Of a stretch of 21,490 bases of DNA, positions 8,072 through 13,682 are shown in pieces. How positions within the stretch are numbered: position 1 is the stretch's first letter; every line of letters starts with the position of its first letter. Origin of the DNA: a virus; IMG/VR virus record IMGVR_UViG_3300046836_000343, positions 1 through 21,490 of that record. One strand, 5' to 3'. The translations under genes were made by a program, and so were the position numbers. The notes under the pieces are model-generated. The model worked only from the letters and a program-made list of their open reading frames with translations, was not told where the DNA came from and made no database searches.

Positions 8072-8205
8072 TAGCGTCCTCCGCCGCGCAGGCGTTTCAT
8101 CCGCTTCATGCGCTTGATTGGTTTCAGTGGCTGAATACGCGTACCAGCTTCGGCGCGATAGACGCCGGTCTTGGGGACGCGCATTCCGGGTGTAGCCTTT
8201 CGCAT
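8071..8205 (-). CDS. 44-residue highly basic protein
   Basis: A short gene with ATG at 8205 and TAA at 8071-8073; both ends are TAATG overlaps with neighbours. The protein starts MRKATPGMRVPKTGVYRAEA and ends in a run of basic residues (PIKRMKRMKRLRGGGR). There is no strong ribosome site, so translation is probably by re-initiation after the upstream gene. It is far more basic than any of the head proteins. A nucleic-acid or negatively charged partner is inferred; the family is unknown. Confidence comes from the perfect fit of start and stop in a chain of coupled genes. Confidence 0.62.
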   Translation of the reverse strand: MRKATPGMRVPKTGVYRAEAGTRIQPLKPIKRMKRMKRLRGGGR

Positions 8206-8333
8206 TACATCCGACCTGCGCCGATCTTCTTCCGACCGCCACGCTTCTTTGACATCTTCCGCATGGGCTTCATCCCCATCGGAGGACCGGCCATTTCTTC
8301 ACGCTGCTTGTTGCGATACATTGACTTTGCCAT
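8205..8333 (-). CDS. 42-residue basic, Met-rich protein
   Basis: ATG at 8333 with GGGAGG 5 bases upstream, TAA at 8205-8207; both ends form TAATG overlaps. The protein starts MAKSMYRNKQREEMAGPP, continues with eight further Met-containing short steps (MGMKPMRKMSKK) and ends GGRKKIGAGRM. It contains eight Met in 42 residues. The C-terminus resembles the tails of the flanking small proteins (RK-x-G-x-GR). The strong ribosome site and the coupled position support it as a real gene. Function is unknown; a small virion or DNA-associated protein is plausible. Confidence 0.63.
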   Translation of the reverse strand: MAKSMYRNKQREEMAGPPMGMKPMRKMSKKRGGRKKIGAGRM

Positions 8334-8611
8334 TACTGCCTCCCTGAACCAGTTTTTCGAGTCTGCCCTCCACCACGCTTGCTCTCCGGCCAGCCTTCGG
8401 TTCCGAACCCATAGGTCCGACCGCCATCCGAATACCGCGACACCGAATTAGCGGTGCGATAGTCACCGCGCTGCAGCGCCATGTCTGTCGCGTGCTCCGT
8501 CGATGGAGGGGCAGAATCACGCTTTAGGTCTTGCATTGGCGTCCTATTCGGAGGCTCGTGCGACCGCCAGCTTTTACGTCTCCTGCCACGCTTGTCGAAT
8601 CTCTGTGGCAT
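8333..8611 (-). CDS. Basic 92-residue protein with RKTGSGRQ tail
   Basis: ATG at 8611 with GGAGG 5 bases upstream and a TAATG overlap with the previous gene; it ends in a TAATG overlap with the next. It opens with a very basic segment (MPQRFDKRGRRRKSWRS), has a polar middle with several Arg-Tyr steps (RGDYRTANSVSRYSDGG) and ends GGGQTRKTGSGRQ. The last residues nearly repeat the end of the 71-residue protein (7856-8071), with different codons. No domain is recognised. It probably belongs to the same functional set as its four small neighbours. Confidence 0.7.
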   Translation of the reverse strand: MPQRFDKRGRRRKSWRSHEPPNRTPMQDLKRDSAPPSTEHATDMALQRGDYRTANSVSRYSDGGRTYGFGTEGWPESKRGGGQTRKTGSGRQ

Positions 8612-8922
8612 TAGTACCTCCCGCTCTTACGCGACTTCTTCCGCCCCTTCACGCGCTCGCCCGCGTGCAACCGAACCGCTCCCGACTTGCGCACCGTTCC
8701 TCCGCGCTTGAAGCTGGGAACCTTAGTCATGCGCGGCGTCTCGTCTTCACGCGTGAGGTTTACCCGAGACAAATCTTGCAACTGCTGAACAGACTGACGG
8801 TTCAACTCGCGACTGGCATTCGCTGCCGCTCTGCCAACGCTTGACTGCTTTGGCTTACTACTTCGGTCATCGCTGACATCGTAGTTGTTCAGCACCGGCT
8901 CGCTACTGAAGTCGTCAGCCAT
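8611..8922 (-). CDS. Small phage protein with GG-V-x-K-x-G / LHxGE motif
   Basis: 103 residues, ATG at 8922 after AAAGGG at about 5 bases. The N-terminal 35 residues are acidic and polar, the middle (ASRELNRQSVQQLQDLSR) looks helical. The C-terminal part carries the pattern GGTVRKSGAVRLHAGE (residues 74-89), followed by a very basic end (RVKGRKKSRKSGRY). Sequences of the form 'GG.V.KTG...LHKGE.V' are familiar from many small phage proteins and tail or tape-measure C-termini, where they recur as a short module of unknown role. This gene opens the chain of TAATG-coupled genes running to 5829. Confidence 0.72.
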   Translation of the reverse strand: MADDFSSEPVLNNYDVSDDRSSKPKQSSVGRAAANASRELNRQSVQQLQDLSRVNLTREDETPRMTKVPSFKRGGTVRKSGAVRLHAGERVKGRKKSRKSGRY

Positions 8923-9042
8923 TTACACCCTTTCAAGAAACAATGGGCCGCACAACGCCGGAGGGCAATTCCGCATCGTGCGACCCACGCGATTCCCGCC
9001 CAGGGGAGCGACTCCCGGAACGAGAAACTTGTCGAACAGCTA

Positions 9043-9558
9043 CTACCGGCCAAGGAACAGCAAGCGGAATGTCGTTGCCGACAAGTCCGTGCCGTTGGTG
9101 ACCTCCACCAACCCTCCAGCAGCAGCCGGAGTACCAGTGAATGCGGGAGCCTGAACACCCGTCAAGCCCGTCAACGCTCCGCCAGCAGTTCCATTTGCCA
9201 GCGCAGAACTGTTCGAGTTCGGCGTAGTGATGTTCACGTTTCCGCCAGCGCCACCAGCGATGTTAATCGTTGGCGCGGCGACGGTGCCTGCCGGTGTGAA
9301 GCCAGCCGACCACACGAAGATCAACTTCTTCGTGGATGGCTGCCATGCGGCAAGGTAAAACGAAGTGCCACCGCTCTGCGCGATGCACTCTACTCCCAGG
9401 ATCGTGCCGGTTGCACCCAAGCCGATAGAAGCCGGAGTGATTGAGTAGCCGCCTGTCGCATAGTCGGAAGCTGCGGGAACGGCATCGTACAGTCGTACGC
9501 GATACCGCCCTCCCCAGACATCCTGACTATCCGTAACCTGCGTCAACGTGAGTGCCAT
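9043..9558 (-). CDS. Putative capsid decoration / head accessory protein
   Basis: 171 residues, ATG at 9558 with GGGGAGG 6 bases upstream. The start MALTLTQVTDSQDVWGGRYR, followed by YATGGYSITPASIGLG, resembles a frequent small protein found just after the major capsid gene in environmental phages ('MALT.T....G..R....F..SYPTGG..LTPADLG'). Those proteins are thought to decorate or stabilise the capsid. The C-terminal half is Gly/Ala/Asn-rich (GGAGGNVNITTPNSNSSALA). It follows the 190-residue gene by 12 bases. The call is by resemblance and position. A 120-base gap before the next gene holds no clear promoter or terminator. Confidence 0.66.
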   Translation of the reverse strand: MALTLTQVTDSQDVWGGRYRVRLYDAVPAASDYATGGYSITPASIGLGATGTILGVECIAQSGGTSFYLAAWQPSTKKLIFVWSAGFTPAGTVAAPTINIAGGAGGNVNITTPNSNSSALANGTAGGALTGLTGVQAPAFTGTPAAAGGLVEVTNGTDLSATTFRLLFLGR

Positions 9559-9570
9559 AATGGTCCTCCC

Positions 9571-10143
9571 CTATCCGGTCAGCCCGCCGAGCCCGACCGT
9601 GATAAGAACATCGGACTTGGTGCTGGAGACCGCAGTGAGTGCCATTGCGACCACTGTGTTGGTTGGTGCCGTGTTCGCTGCCACGCGAGCCGTCAGTTGG
9701 TTGCCAGACGTGCCGATCAACGCATCGCCAATCGCAGTCGAACCAGCTACAACCATCCCGGCCAAGAAGCCGAAGATTTGGATGTACACGTAGTTGTTGT
9801 ACGTGGCGCTTGCGTTAAGCAGGATTCCGGCGACACCGTTCACGCCATACGCGCCTTCAGTTGAAACCGGAGACACGATCTGGAACGTGTTGTCGGTGAA
9901 GTACACCGGGCCGACAATCAGTGAAGGTATAGCCGTGCTCACTAACTGTACGTACTTGTACAGCAGGATGCGGTTTTTGGAGTCGATGTCGTAGCCCACT
10001 GCACCCAGCAGGTTGCGAGCACCGCCCTTGTTGTCGTAGTCGCTGATGAGACCCGCACTTGCGGATAGAACGGGATCGTCCACCGTAGCGGCGACCCCGG
10101 TCGAGACCTGCATCAGCGAAGTTGTTGGAAGCCATCCGTACAT
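9571..10143 (-). CDS. Putative capsid decoration-type protein
   Basis: 190 residues, ATG at 10143 with AGGGGGA 4 bases upstream and only 10 bases after the major capsid stop. The sequence is beta-rich without Cys. The segment VGPVYFTDNTFQIVSPVSTE, then GVAGILLNASATYNNYVYIQ and VAGSTAIGDALIGT, matches the pattern of proteins that follow capsid genes in many phages (a trimer-forming decoration type with a 'GVAGILL' strand and an 'AGxGDxLI' turn). It presumably binds the outer face of the capsid. Family membership is judged by eye. Confidence 0.66.
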   Translation of the reverse strand: MYGWLPTTSLMQVSTGVAATVDDPVLSASAGLISDYDNKGGARNLLGAVGYDIDSKNRILLYKYVQLVSTAIPSLIVGPVYFTDNTFQIVSPVSTEGAYGVNGVAGILLNASATYNNYVYIQIFGFLAGMVVAGSTAIGDALIGTSGNQLTARVAANTAPTNTVVAMALTAVSSTKSDVLITVGLGGLTG

Positions 10144-10153
10144 AGTGTCCCCC

Positions 10154-11116
10154 TTAACCCGTGATGCCCGACAGCTTAAACATCAAGCGCGGTGCGACGT
10201 TGAGAAAGTTTCCGGCAAACAGGTACTGACCGGCCACGTCATCCGTGTTCTGCGCTTCCTTCCAGCCGGTGAAACCGAACTGGTATTTCGGAAGCGTGCT
10301 GATCCAGAACTGGATGTACTTCGTGTTCAGGCCGTACATGAAGCCGGCTGGCGAGTACTGGTCAACGGTAAGCGACGAACCGTTGTACCGGATCGCTTGG
10401 AACCCAGCCTTCACGACATCGCTGGATTCCTCCAGGAAGCGCTGTTGCGGCTGCAGCTTGTTCCAGAAGATGTCCCAAATGGATTGGGTTGTCACGATCA
10501 GGTCAACGTGCTCGTTGCCGAACCATGTCGCGCCATAAGCCGTCTGAACATCCTTCAATCCAAGCGTGGTTACCGAAGCGAAGTACGCGTTGATGCCGTT
10601 GTTCGCGCCGGTCGCAATGTTGGCCCGCACGATGTTGGCGTAGTTGGCGAAGTTCGATCCATCGTCAATGGCAGCGTTGAAGCCATCCAACTGGATAACC
10701 GAAGACGACGTGCCCTGACCATCCAGGAACAAATCGGTGCCAAGCAGCTTGGCCATCTTGCCCGCTGCGTTGACCATCTTCGATTCCACCAGTGACATGG
10801 CGGCTTCCGGCCCCCGGTTCAGCACGTTGTCCGTACCGAAGAGAGTGCAGTTCACGTAGTAGTACTTGACCAAGACTTCCAGCGCCGTGTCCGTCTGGAC
10901 ATAGCTGGTGTCGAAGGTAGCGCCACGCGTGAAAGCTCCGCCCTTCAGTTCGGCATACATGATTGGGTGCCGAATGGTCTGGCCACCCTCGAACTTTTCC
11001 ATGTTCTTCGTCCGAAGACGAGTGAAAATGGGGCTGGACTTGTAAACGTTGTCCACCAGACGCGGAACGATGAACTTGTTTGTCTTAGATGTGAGATCGT
11101 CGTAAGTCAAACTCAT
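10154..11116 (-). CDS. Major capsid protein (HK97-fold type)
   Basis: 320 residues, ATG at 11116 with AAGGA 7 bases upstream. It opens MSLTYDDLTSKTNKFIVPRL and has VYKSSPIFTRLRTKNMEKFEGG (first 20: VYKSSPIFTRLRTKNMEKFE) followed by IRHPIMYAE. This is the usual start of a phage coat protein: an N-arm, then a conserved 'splla.l....GG..i..P' strand. Further on, DLIVTTQSIWDIFWNKLQPQ and a YNGSSLTVDQYSPAGFMYGL segment match the P-domain/A-domain layout of coat proteins of about 320 residues. It has only one Cys. It lies directly between scaffold and decoration genes, the standard head-module order. A small GC hairpin (11147-11162) precedes its ribosome site. Confidence 0.85.
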   Translation of the reverse strand: MSLTYDDLTSKTNKFIVPRLVDNVYKSSPIFTRLRTKNMEKFEGGQTIRHPIMYAELKGGAFTRGATFDTSYVQTDTALEVLVKYYYVNCTLFGTDNVLNRGPEAAMSLVESKMVNAAGKMAKLLGTDLFLDGQGTSSSVIQLDGFNAAIDDGSNFANYANIVRANIATGANNGINAYFASVTTLGLKDVQTAYGATWFGNEHVDLIVTTQSIWDIFWNKLQPQQRFLEESSDVVKAGFQAIRYNGSSLTVDQYSPAGFMYGLNTKYIQFWISTLPKYQFGFTGWKEAQNTDDVAGQYLFAGNFLNVAPRLMFKLSGITG

Positions 11117-11146
11117 AGTCGTTTCCTTGTCCTTTTCTGAATTACC

Positions 11147-11162
11147 GCCCCATTGACGGGGC
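11147..11162 (-). other. Leader hairpin upstream of the capsid gene
   Basis: GCCCC (11147-11151) and GGGGC (11158-11162) form a 5-bp stem with a 6-base loop in the untranslated leader, about 20 bases before the ribosome site of the capsid gene. No T run follows on the minus strand, so it is not a terminator. It may be a processing or stability element. The rest of the 178-base gap (11117-11294) holds a 13-base palindrome and no convincing promoter. Confidence 0.35.
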
Positions 11163-11294
11163 AGAGATACCTACCTCTATCGACCTTCAGGGCTGCATCC
11201 GATAATCGGACTTCCCTTCAAATCGCTTTGTACCTCGGCCCGAACTCGGCTGCAGACTGTAGTCCTTCCGGGGAGCCGTTCTACTGCTGGAGCC

Positions 11295-12224
11295 CTAAAC
11301 CTTTCCTTCTTGACGCAACTCCTGCGCTGCAAGTGCCGCCAACTGACCCGTGCCAACTTCCACGTCCGGAGGAATGACTGGCTTTGCTTCGCCGTTTACG
11401 GGTGGAGTCGTCAATCGCAACTGCAAGTGACCAACACTGCCGTCCCCAGGTGTTACGCCGGAGCCAGGAATCTGCGCCTTGAGCGCTTCCTGCTTGCCTG
11501 CTTCCATGCCTTCCTTGCGGGCAGCTTCGATCTTGAACTGCAAGCGCCGGTCGCCCACGTACTGCTCGTAAGCCTGTCGCGGGTTGATGAGCTTGTTTTC
11601 CTGCATGAACTTTGCGAACTTCTCGCGGTCGAGCTTCTCTTTGAACTCGTCGCGATGGTCGGCCATGATGTCCACCATCTCGGTGGTGAACTGAACGGAT
11701 GCCGGGAAGTCTTCCTTGAAGAACCTGTCGCGGGCCTCGGTGTACTGTTCCGTGACGAGCTTCTTGGTAAGTTCCTCGGACTTCTGCAGGGCGATCTTGT
11801 CAAATTCAGCCTGGGAGACATAGCCGCGCTTGCCGACTTCTTCCATGATGTTCGATTTCAACTGATCCATTTGCGCTTGCGTCATCTCATCTCCCGATCC
11901 GCTTACGGCCTTGTTTACCCGATCCAGTAGGGTTTGGTTTTCGGTTTCCAGTCCGGCAACGCGGGTTTTGAAGGTTGCATTCTCAGCCATCACGGCGTCG
12001 TACTTCGGCCTGTTCTCCTCGTACCACGTGGTCGCTTTCTTGAGAGCCTCGTCCGCCTCTTTTTTTACGATCTTTCCTTCGTCCATCAAGCGGTCGTAAT
12101 CGTTTTGCCGGAGCCATCCTTCACCCAACCCCGGATTCGCCTCGCACAGCGGACGAAGAACTGTTTGTGTTTCGGCTGGTAGAGTTTTCAAATACTCTTC
12201 CAGTGCCGCGCTCAACTTTGCCAT
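11295..12224 (-). CDS. Capsid scaffolding protein
   Basis: 309 residues, ATG at 12224 after a GGGGAG at a somewhat long distance. It is highly charged and largely helical: ALKKATTWYEENRPKYDAVM, then ATFKTRVAGLETENQTLLDR (a clear heptad region near 75-110), then long Glu/Lys/Gln-rich helices to about residue 245. The C-terminus is Pro/Gly-rich (TTPPVNGEAKPVIPPDVEVG). This composition, size and position directly before the major capsid gene fit scaffolding proteins, which guide coat assembly and then leave or are cleaved. No serine-protease triad was recognised, so the prohead protease (if any) is not in this gene. Only one Cys is present. Confidence 0.78.
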   Translation of the reverse strand: MAKLSAALEEYLKTLPAETQTVLRPLCEANPGLGEGWLRQNDYDRLMDEGKIVKKEADEALKKATTWYEENRPKYDAVMAENATFKTRVAGLETENQTLLDRVNKAVSGSGDEMTQAQMDQLKSNIMEEVGKRGYVSQAEFDKIALQKSEELTKKLVTEQYTEARDRFFKEDFPASVQFTTEMVDIMADHRDEFKEKLDREKFAKFMQENKLINPRQAYEQYVGDRRLQFKIEAARKEGMEAGKQEALKAQIPGSGVTPGDGSVGHLQLRLTTPPVNGEAKPVIPPDVEVGTGQLAALAAQELRQEGKV

Positions 12225-12314
12225 CGCTCTTATCTCCCCTTCCCACTTCCCTTAACGGGCTGCATGGGCTGCAGGTCGATTCATCGGAATCGCGTCGCTA
12301 TTGAGGACTCGGCT

Positions 12315-12680
12315 CTAACCGGGGAATCCTGGTCCGGCTCCAGCGGGCACAGCCGACCCTTGCGGGGTAGGTTGCGATGATCCGCCAGACTGACCCGCAC
12401 GCGTAGCTTCCGCAACACCGGCTTTCAAGGTGTCGAGAATTTTAGCTCCGAAGGGAGCAAACGCTTCACTCATGCGGGACATTTGGGATACGACTTTCTC
12501 GACTGCATCGGCCTGGGCGGTGATCGCTCCACCGGGTTGCGGAGCGTCTGGTCCGGGTGGCTTCTGCGCCATCATGCCGCCGATGGCAGAGAGTGGATTG
12601 CCTCCACCCCCACCCATTTGTCCGGAGACTTCAGGTGGAAGCATAGGTGGTCTGTCGAGCGCTGATGGGTTGGCTGCCAT
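12315..12680 (-). CDS. Pro/Gly-rich small protein of the head module
   Basis: 121 residues, starting MAANPSALDRPPMLPPEVSG at 12680, six bases after the previous stop; no strong ribosome site is visible, so coupling is likely. Both ends are low-complexity Gly/Pro/Gln (MGGGGGNPLSAIGGMMAQKP; GSAVPAGAGPGFPG). The only structured part is an amphipathic helix around residues 55-95 (ADAVEKVVSQMSRMSEAFAP). Such proteins are common between portal and scaffold in environmental phages, but their role is not known to me. A 90-base gap before the scaffold gene contains no clear signal. Confidence 0.65.
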   Translation of the reverse strand: MAANPSALDRPPMLPPEVSGQMGGGGGNPLSAIGGMMAQKPPGPDAPQPGGAITAQADAVEKVVSQMSRMSEAFAPFGAKILDTLKAGVAEATRAGQSGGSSQPTPQGSAVPAGAGPGFPG

Positions 12681-12686
12681 TTGTGG

Positions 12687-12881
12687 TTACCGGGTGTCTT
12701 CGCCGCCAGAGCTTGAACCCGACTTCTTGTTGGGCGAGATCGCGGTGTCGTTCATCTCGGCAAAGGTTCCGACCGGCATGAACGTGCCTTTGCGGATCGC
12801 GCCGGTATTGCCGCCGTTTCCGCCGTGGCCTTCACGGCCACCTTCCGGATCAACCCGAATGTTCGTGTTCTTCATTGCCAT
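12687..12881 (-). CDS. Small Gly-rich protein, unknown function
   Basis: 64 residues (MAMKNTNIRVDPEGGREGHG...), ATG at 12881 with GGGAG 7 bases upstream. It is Gly/Asn-rich in the middle (GGNGGNTGAIRKG) and polar at the end (NKKSGSSSGGEDTR). No domain is recognised. It is the first full-size gene after the structured leader and 12-codon ORF at 12918-13042, and is followed after 6 bases by the 121-residue gene. Confidence 0.66.
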   Translation of the reverse strand: MAMKNTNIRVDPEGGREGHGGNGGNTGAIRKGTFMPVGTFAEMNDTAISPNKKSGSSSGGEDTR

Positions 12882-12917
12882 TTCGGTTCTCCCAAAAAGG
12901 TTATGGAGGGGTCAAGC

Positions 12918-12981
12918 GAGTGAGGGAGGCTCCTCTGGTTGATCCCTCCGGGGATTCAACTCACTCCGGCTTTACCCGGAG
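12918..12981 (-). promoter_or_regulatory. Two mutually exclusive RNA hairpins after the 12-codon ORF
   Basis: Hairpin A pairs CTCCGG (12964-12969) with CCGGAG (12976-12981), 6 bases after the stop codon of the 12-codon ORF. Hairpin B pairs GAGTGAG (12918-12924) with CTCACTC (12960-12966), with an inner GGAGG (12925-12929) / CCTCC (12945-12949). The two share bases 12964-12966 and so compete. Neither is followed by a T run on the minus strand, so any control would be on translation or RNA stability. The function is inferred from layout only. Confidence 0.35.
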
Positions 12982-12987
12982 CCTTGA

Positions 12988-13026
12988 TTAGCGCTTGGAC
13001 TTACGTCCGTGCTTCTTGCGTGCCAT
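12988..13026 (-). CDS. 12-codon basic mini-ORF with optimal ribosome site
   Basis: The ORF encodes MARKKHGRKSKR, stop TAA at 12988-12990. The ATG (13024-13026) is preceded at exactly 8 bases by AAAGGAGG (13035-13042), the best Shine-Dalgarno match in the window. Eight of twelve residues are Lys, Arg or His. It stands alone, between the MPW gene and the 64-residue gene, and is followed at once by competing hairpins. It may be a leader peptide that controls downstream head genes. Alternatively it may be a genuine tiny basic protein like those encoded at 7856-8922. Confidence 0.5.
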   Translation of the reverse strand: MARKKHGRKSKR

Positions 13027-13047
13027 ATCGGTGGCCTCCTTTCCCCT

Positions 13048-13080
13048 CTGACTGCTTGCTCGCTCGTACGTTGCAGTCAG
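13048..13080 (-). other. Inverted repeat at presumed mRNA 5' end
   Basis: CTGACTGC (13048-13055) and GCAGTCAG (13073-13080) form a perfect 8-bp stem with a 17-base loop, ending 5 bases before the AAAGGAGG of the 12-codon ORF. If transcription starts a few bases downstream of the TATAAA at 13090-13095, the hairpin would sit at the very 5' end of the head-gene mRNA, where such stems often protect against decay. Confidence 0.45.
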
Positions 13081-13089
13081 CGCGGGTTT

Positions 13090-13113
13090 TTTATACCGTG
13101 GCCTCCACCACGG
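13090..13113 (-). promoter_or_regulatory. Possible minus-strand promoter with inverted repeat
   Basis: Read on the minus strand, TATAAA (13090-13095) matches a -10 box in 5 of 6 positions. Directly upstream is a perfect 6-bp inverted repeat, CCGTGG (13096-13101) / CCACGG (13108-13113), in the spacer position. No good -35 hexamer is seen, so a promoter would need an activator or a phage-specific factor. It lies downstream of the terminator at 13352-13397 and upstream of the head genes, where a promoter would be useful. Confidence 0.3.
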
Positions 13114-13144
13114 TTCCCCCTCCGAAGAGAGGAGAACTCAAAAA

Positions 13145-13342
13145 TTAAGCGCGGCTGCTGCCACGCCTACGCGACCGTTTCTTACCTCGGTCTCTAACCA
13201 CGCCAGATGCCGCTCGAATCGCTGCACCTTCGTCGCCTGTTTTTTCAAGAACGGAGTTTGCAACGTGCGACCATTGGCGAGCGCTCTTTCCGCTTCTAGC
13301 CTTTTTTGTGTGTCGCTTCGCATCCTTCGAACTCCAGGGCAT
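13145..13342 (-). CDS. Small basic 'MPW' family protein
   Basis: 65 residues from ATG 13342, with GAGG 6 bases upstream. The sequence MPWSSKDAKRHTKKA, then ARQWSHVANSVLEKTGDEGA and AIRAASGVV, matches a small protein family I know from many bacteria and phages ('MPW.PKDA.RHTKKA....QWA.VANSVL..TGDEG.AIR.AN'); its function is not established. The C-terminus here is extended by an Arg/Lys-rich tail (RGKKRSRRRGSSRA). A terminator (13352-13397) ends 10 bases before the ATG, so its expression probably depends on readthrough. A 61-residue frame on the same strand (13138-13323) is a shadow. Confidence 0.75.
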   Translation of the reverse strand: MPWSSKDAKRHTKKARSGKSARQWSHVANSVLEKTGDEGAAIRAASGVVRDRGKKRSRRRGSSRA

Positions 13343-13351
13343 TATTGCCTC

Positions 13352-13397
13352 AAAAAAGAAAGCGGCCCAATGAGTCTCTCCACTCACTGAGCCGCTT
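13352..13397 (-). terminator. Rho-independent terminator after the portal unit
   Basis: On the minus strand AAGCGGC (from 13397-13391) pairs with GCCGCTT (13366-13360). An inner TGAGT/ACTCA stem and a 6-base loop extend the hairpin. It is followed by TCTTTTTTG (13359-13351). This is a classic intrinsic terminator. It lies 88 bases after the 65-residue gene and directly before the MPW gene, separating the packaging/portal genes from the head genes. Confidence 0.7.
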
Positions 13398-13484
13398 CGT
13401 GTCAACCCTTCAAGGGAACCCGAATCTGGGCTTAATCCGTTCTGCTATTCGCAAGTGTGGACAACACCACTCGCTTTTGTCAAG

Positions 13485-13682
13485 CTATTTATAGCGCTTC
13501 ACCGTCGTGGACTCCACTCCAGCTATCCCGCCATCCTTGAATTCGAGCTTCACCATCCCGGTTGTCTTCGCAATTACATGCGAGGCGATGGCTTCATAGA
13601 CTTCTTGCGTAATGACAATCGTGCGCCCTTGCTCACTCACCAGTGAGCACGTTGGTTTGTTGATTTGCGCAACTGTCGCCAC
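13485..13682 (-). CDS. Small protein with DUF2292-like C-terminus
   Basis: 65 residues from a GTG that overlaps the portal stop (TAGTG at 13682), so translation is coupled. The N-terminal part (TIVITQEVYEAIASHVI) is a strand followed by a helix. The C-terminal GMVKLEFKDGGIAGVESTTV resembles the 'G.V.I...DG.I..VE' end of small DUF2292/YezG-type proteins, although the match is weak. One Cys. Function is unknown. The gene is the last of the unit that ends at the terminator 13352-13397. Confidence 0.66.
   Translation of the reverse strand: MATVAQINKPTCSLVSEQGRTIVITQEVYEAIASHVIAKTTGMVKLEFKDGGIAGVESTTVKRYK

Noticed and set aside
8072-8242. Upstream extension of the 71-residue basic protein
   Set aside because: It lies on top of the 44- and 42-codon genes, which fit the TAATG chain, while the ATG at 8071 has GGAGG.
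8923-8976. 17-residue minus-strand ORF (MRNCPPALCGPLFLERV) ending directly at the ATG of the 103-aa gene
   Set aside because: No ribosome site and a single short frame in a 120-base gap; the abutting stop is suggestive but not enough.
11310-11930. 206-residue plus-strand frame opposite the scaffold gene, and similar long antisense frames (e.g. 3800-4333, 10046-10795)
   Set aside because: They are antisense shadows of well-supported minus-strand genes and have no ribosome sites or family features.
13048-13095. Plus-strand reading of the 8-bp hairpin followed by TTTTTT as a terminator
   Set aside because: Six bases separate stem and T run, and no plus-strand gene lies upstream.
13138-13323. 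61-residue minus-strand frame
   Set aside because: It is an alternative frame of the MPW gene, whose family pattern is clear in the other frame; it lacks a ribosome site.
13343-13405. 21-residue N-terminal extension of the MPW protein
   Set aside because: It would start at TTG without usable spacing and would be encoded by the terminator hairpin; the ATG at 13342 gives the family's normal start.
13400-13483. Two perfect TTGACA hexamers on the minus strand (13478-13483 and 13400-13405)
   Set aside because: Neither has a reasonable -10 box at 15-19 bases, so they are probably chance.
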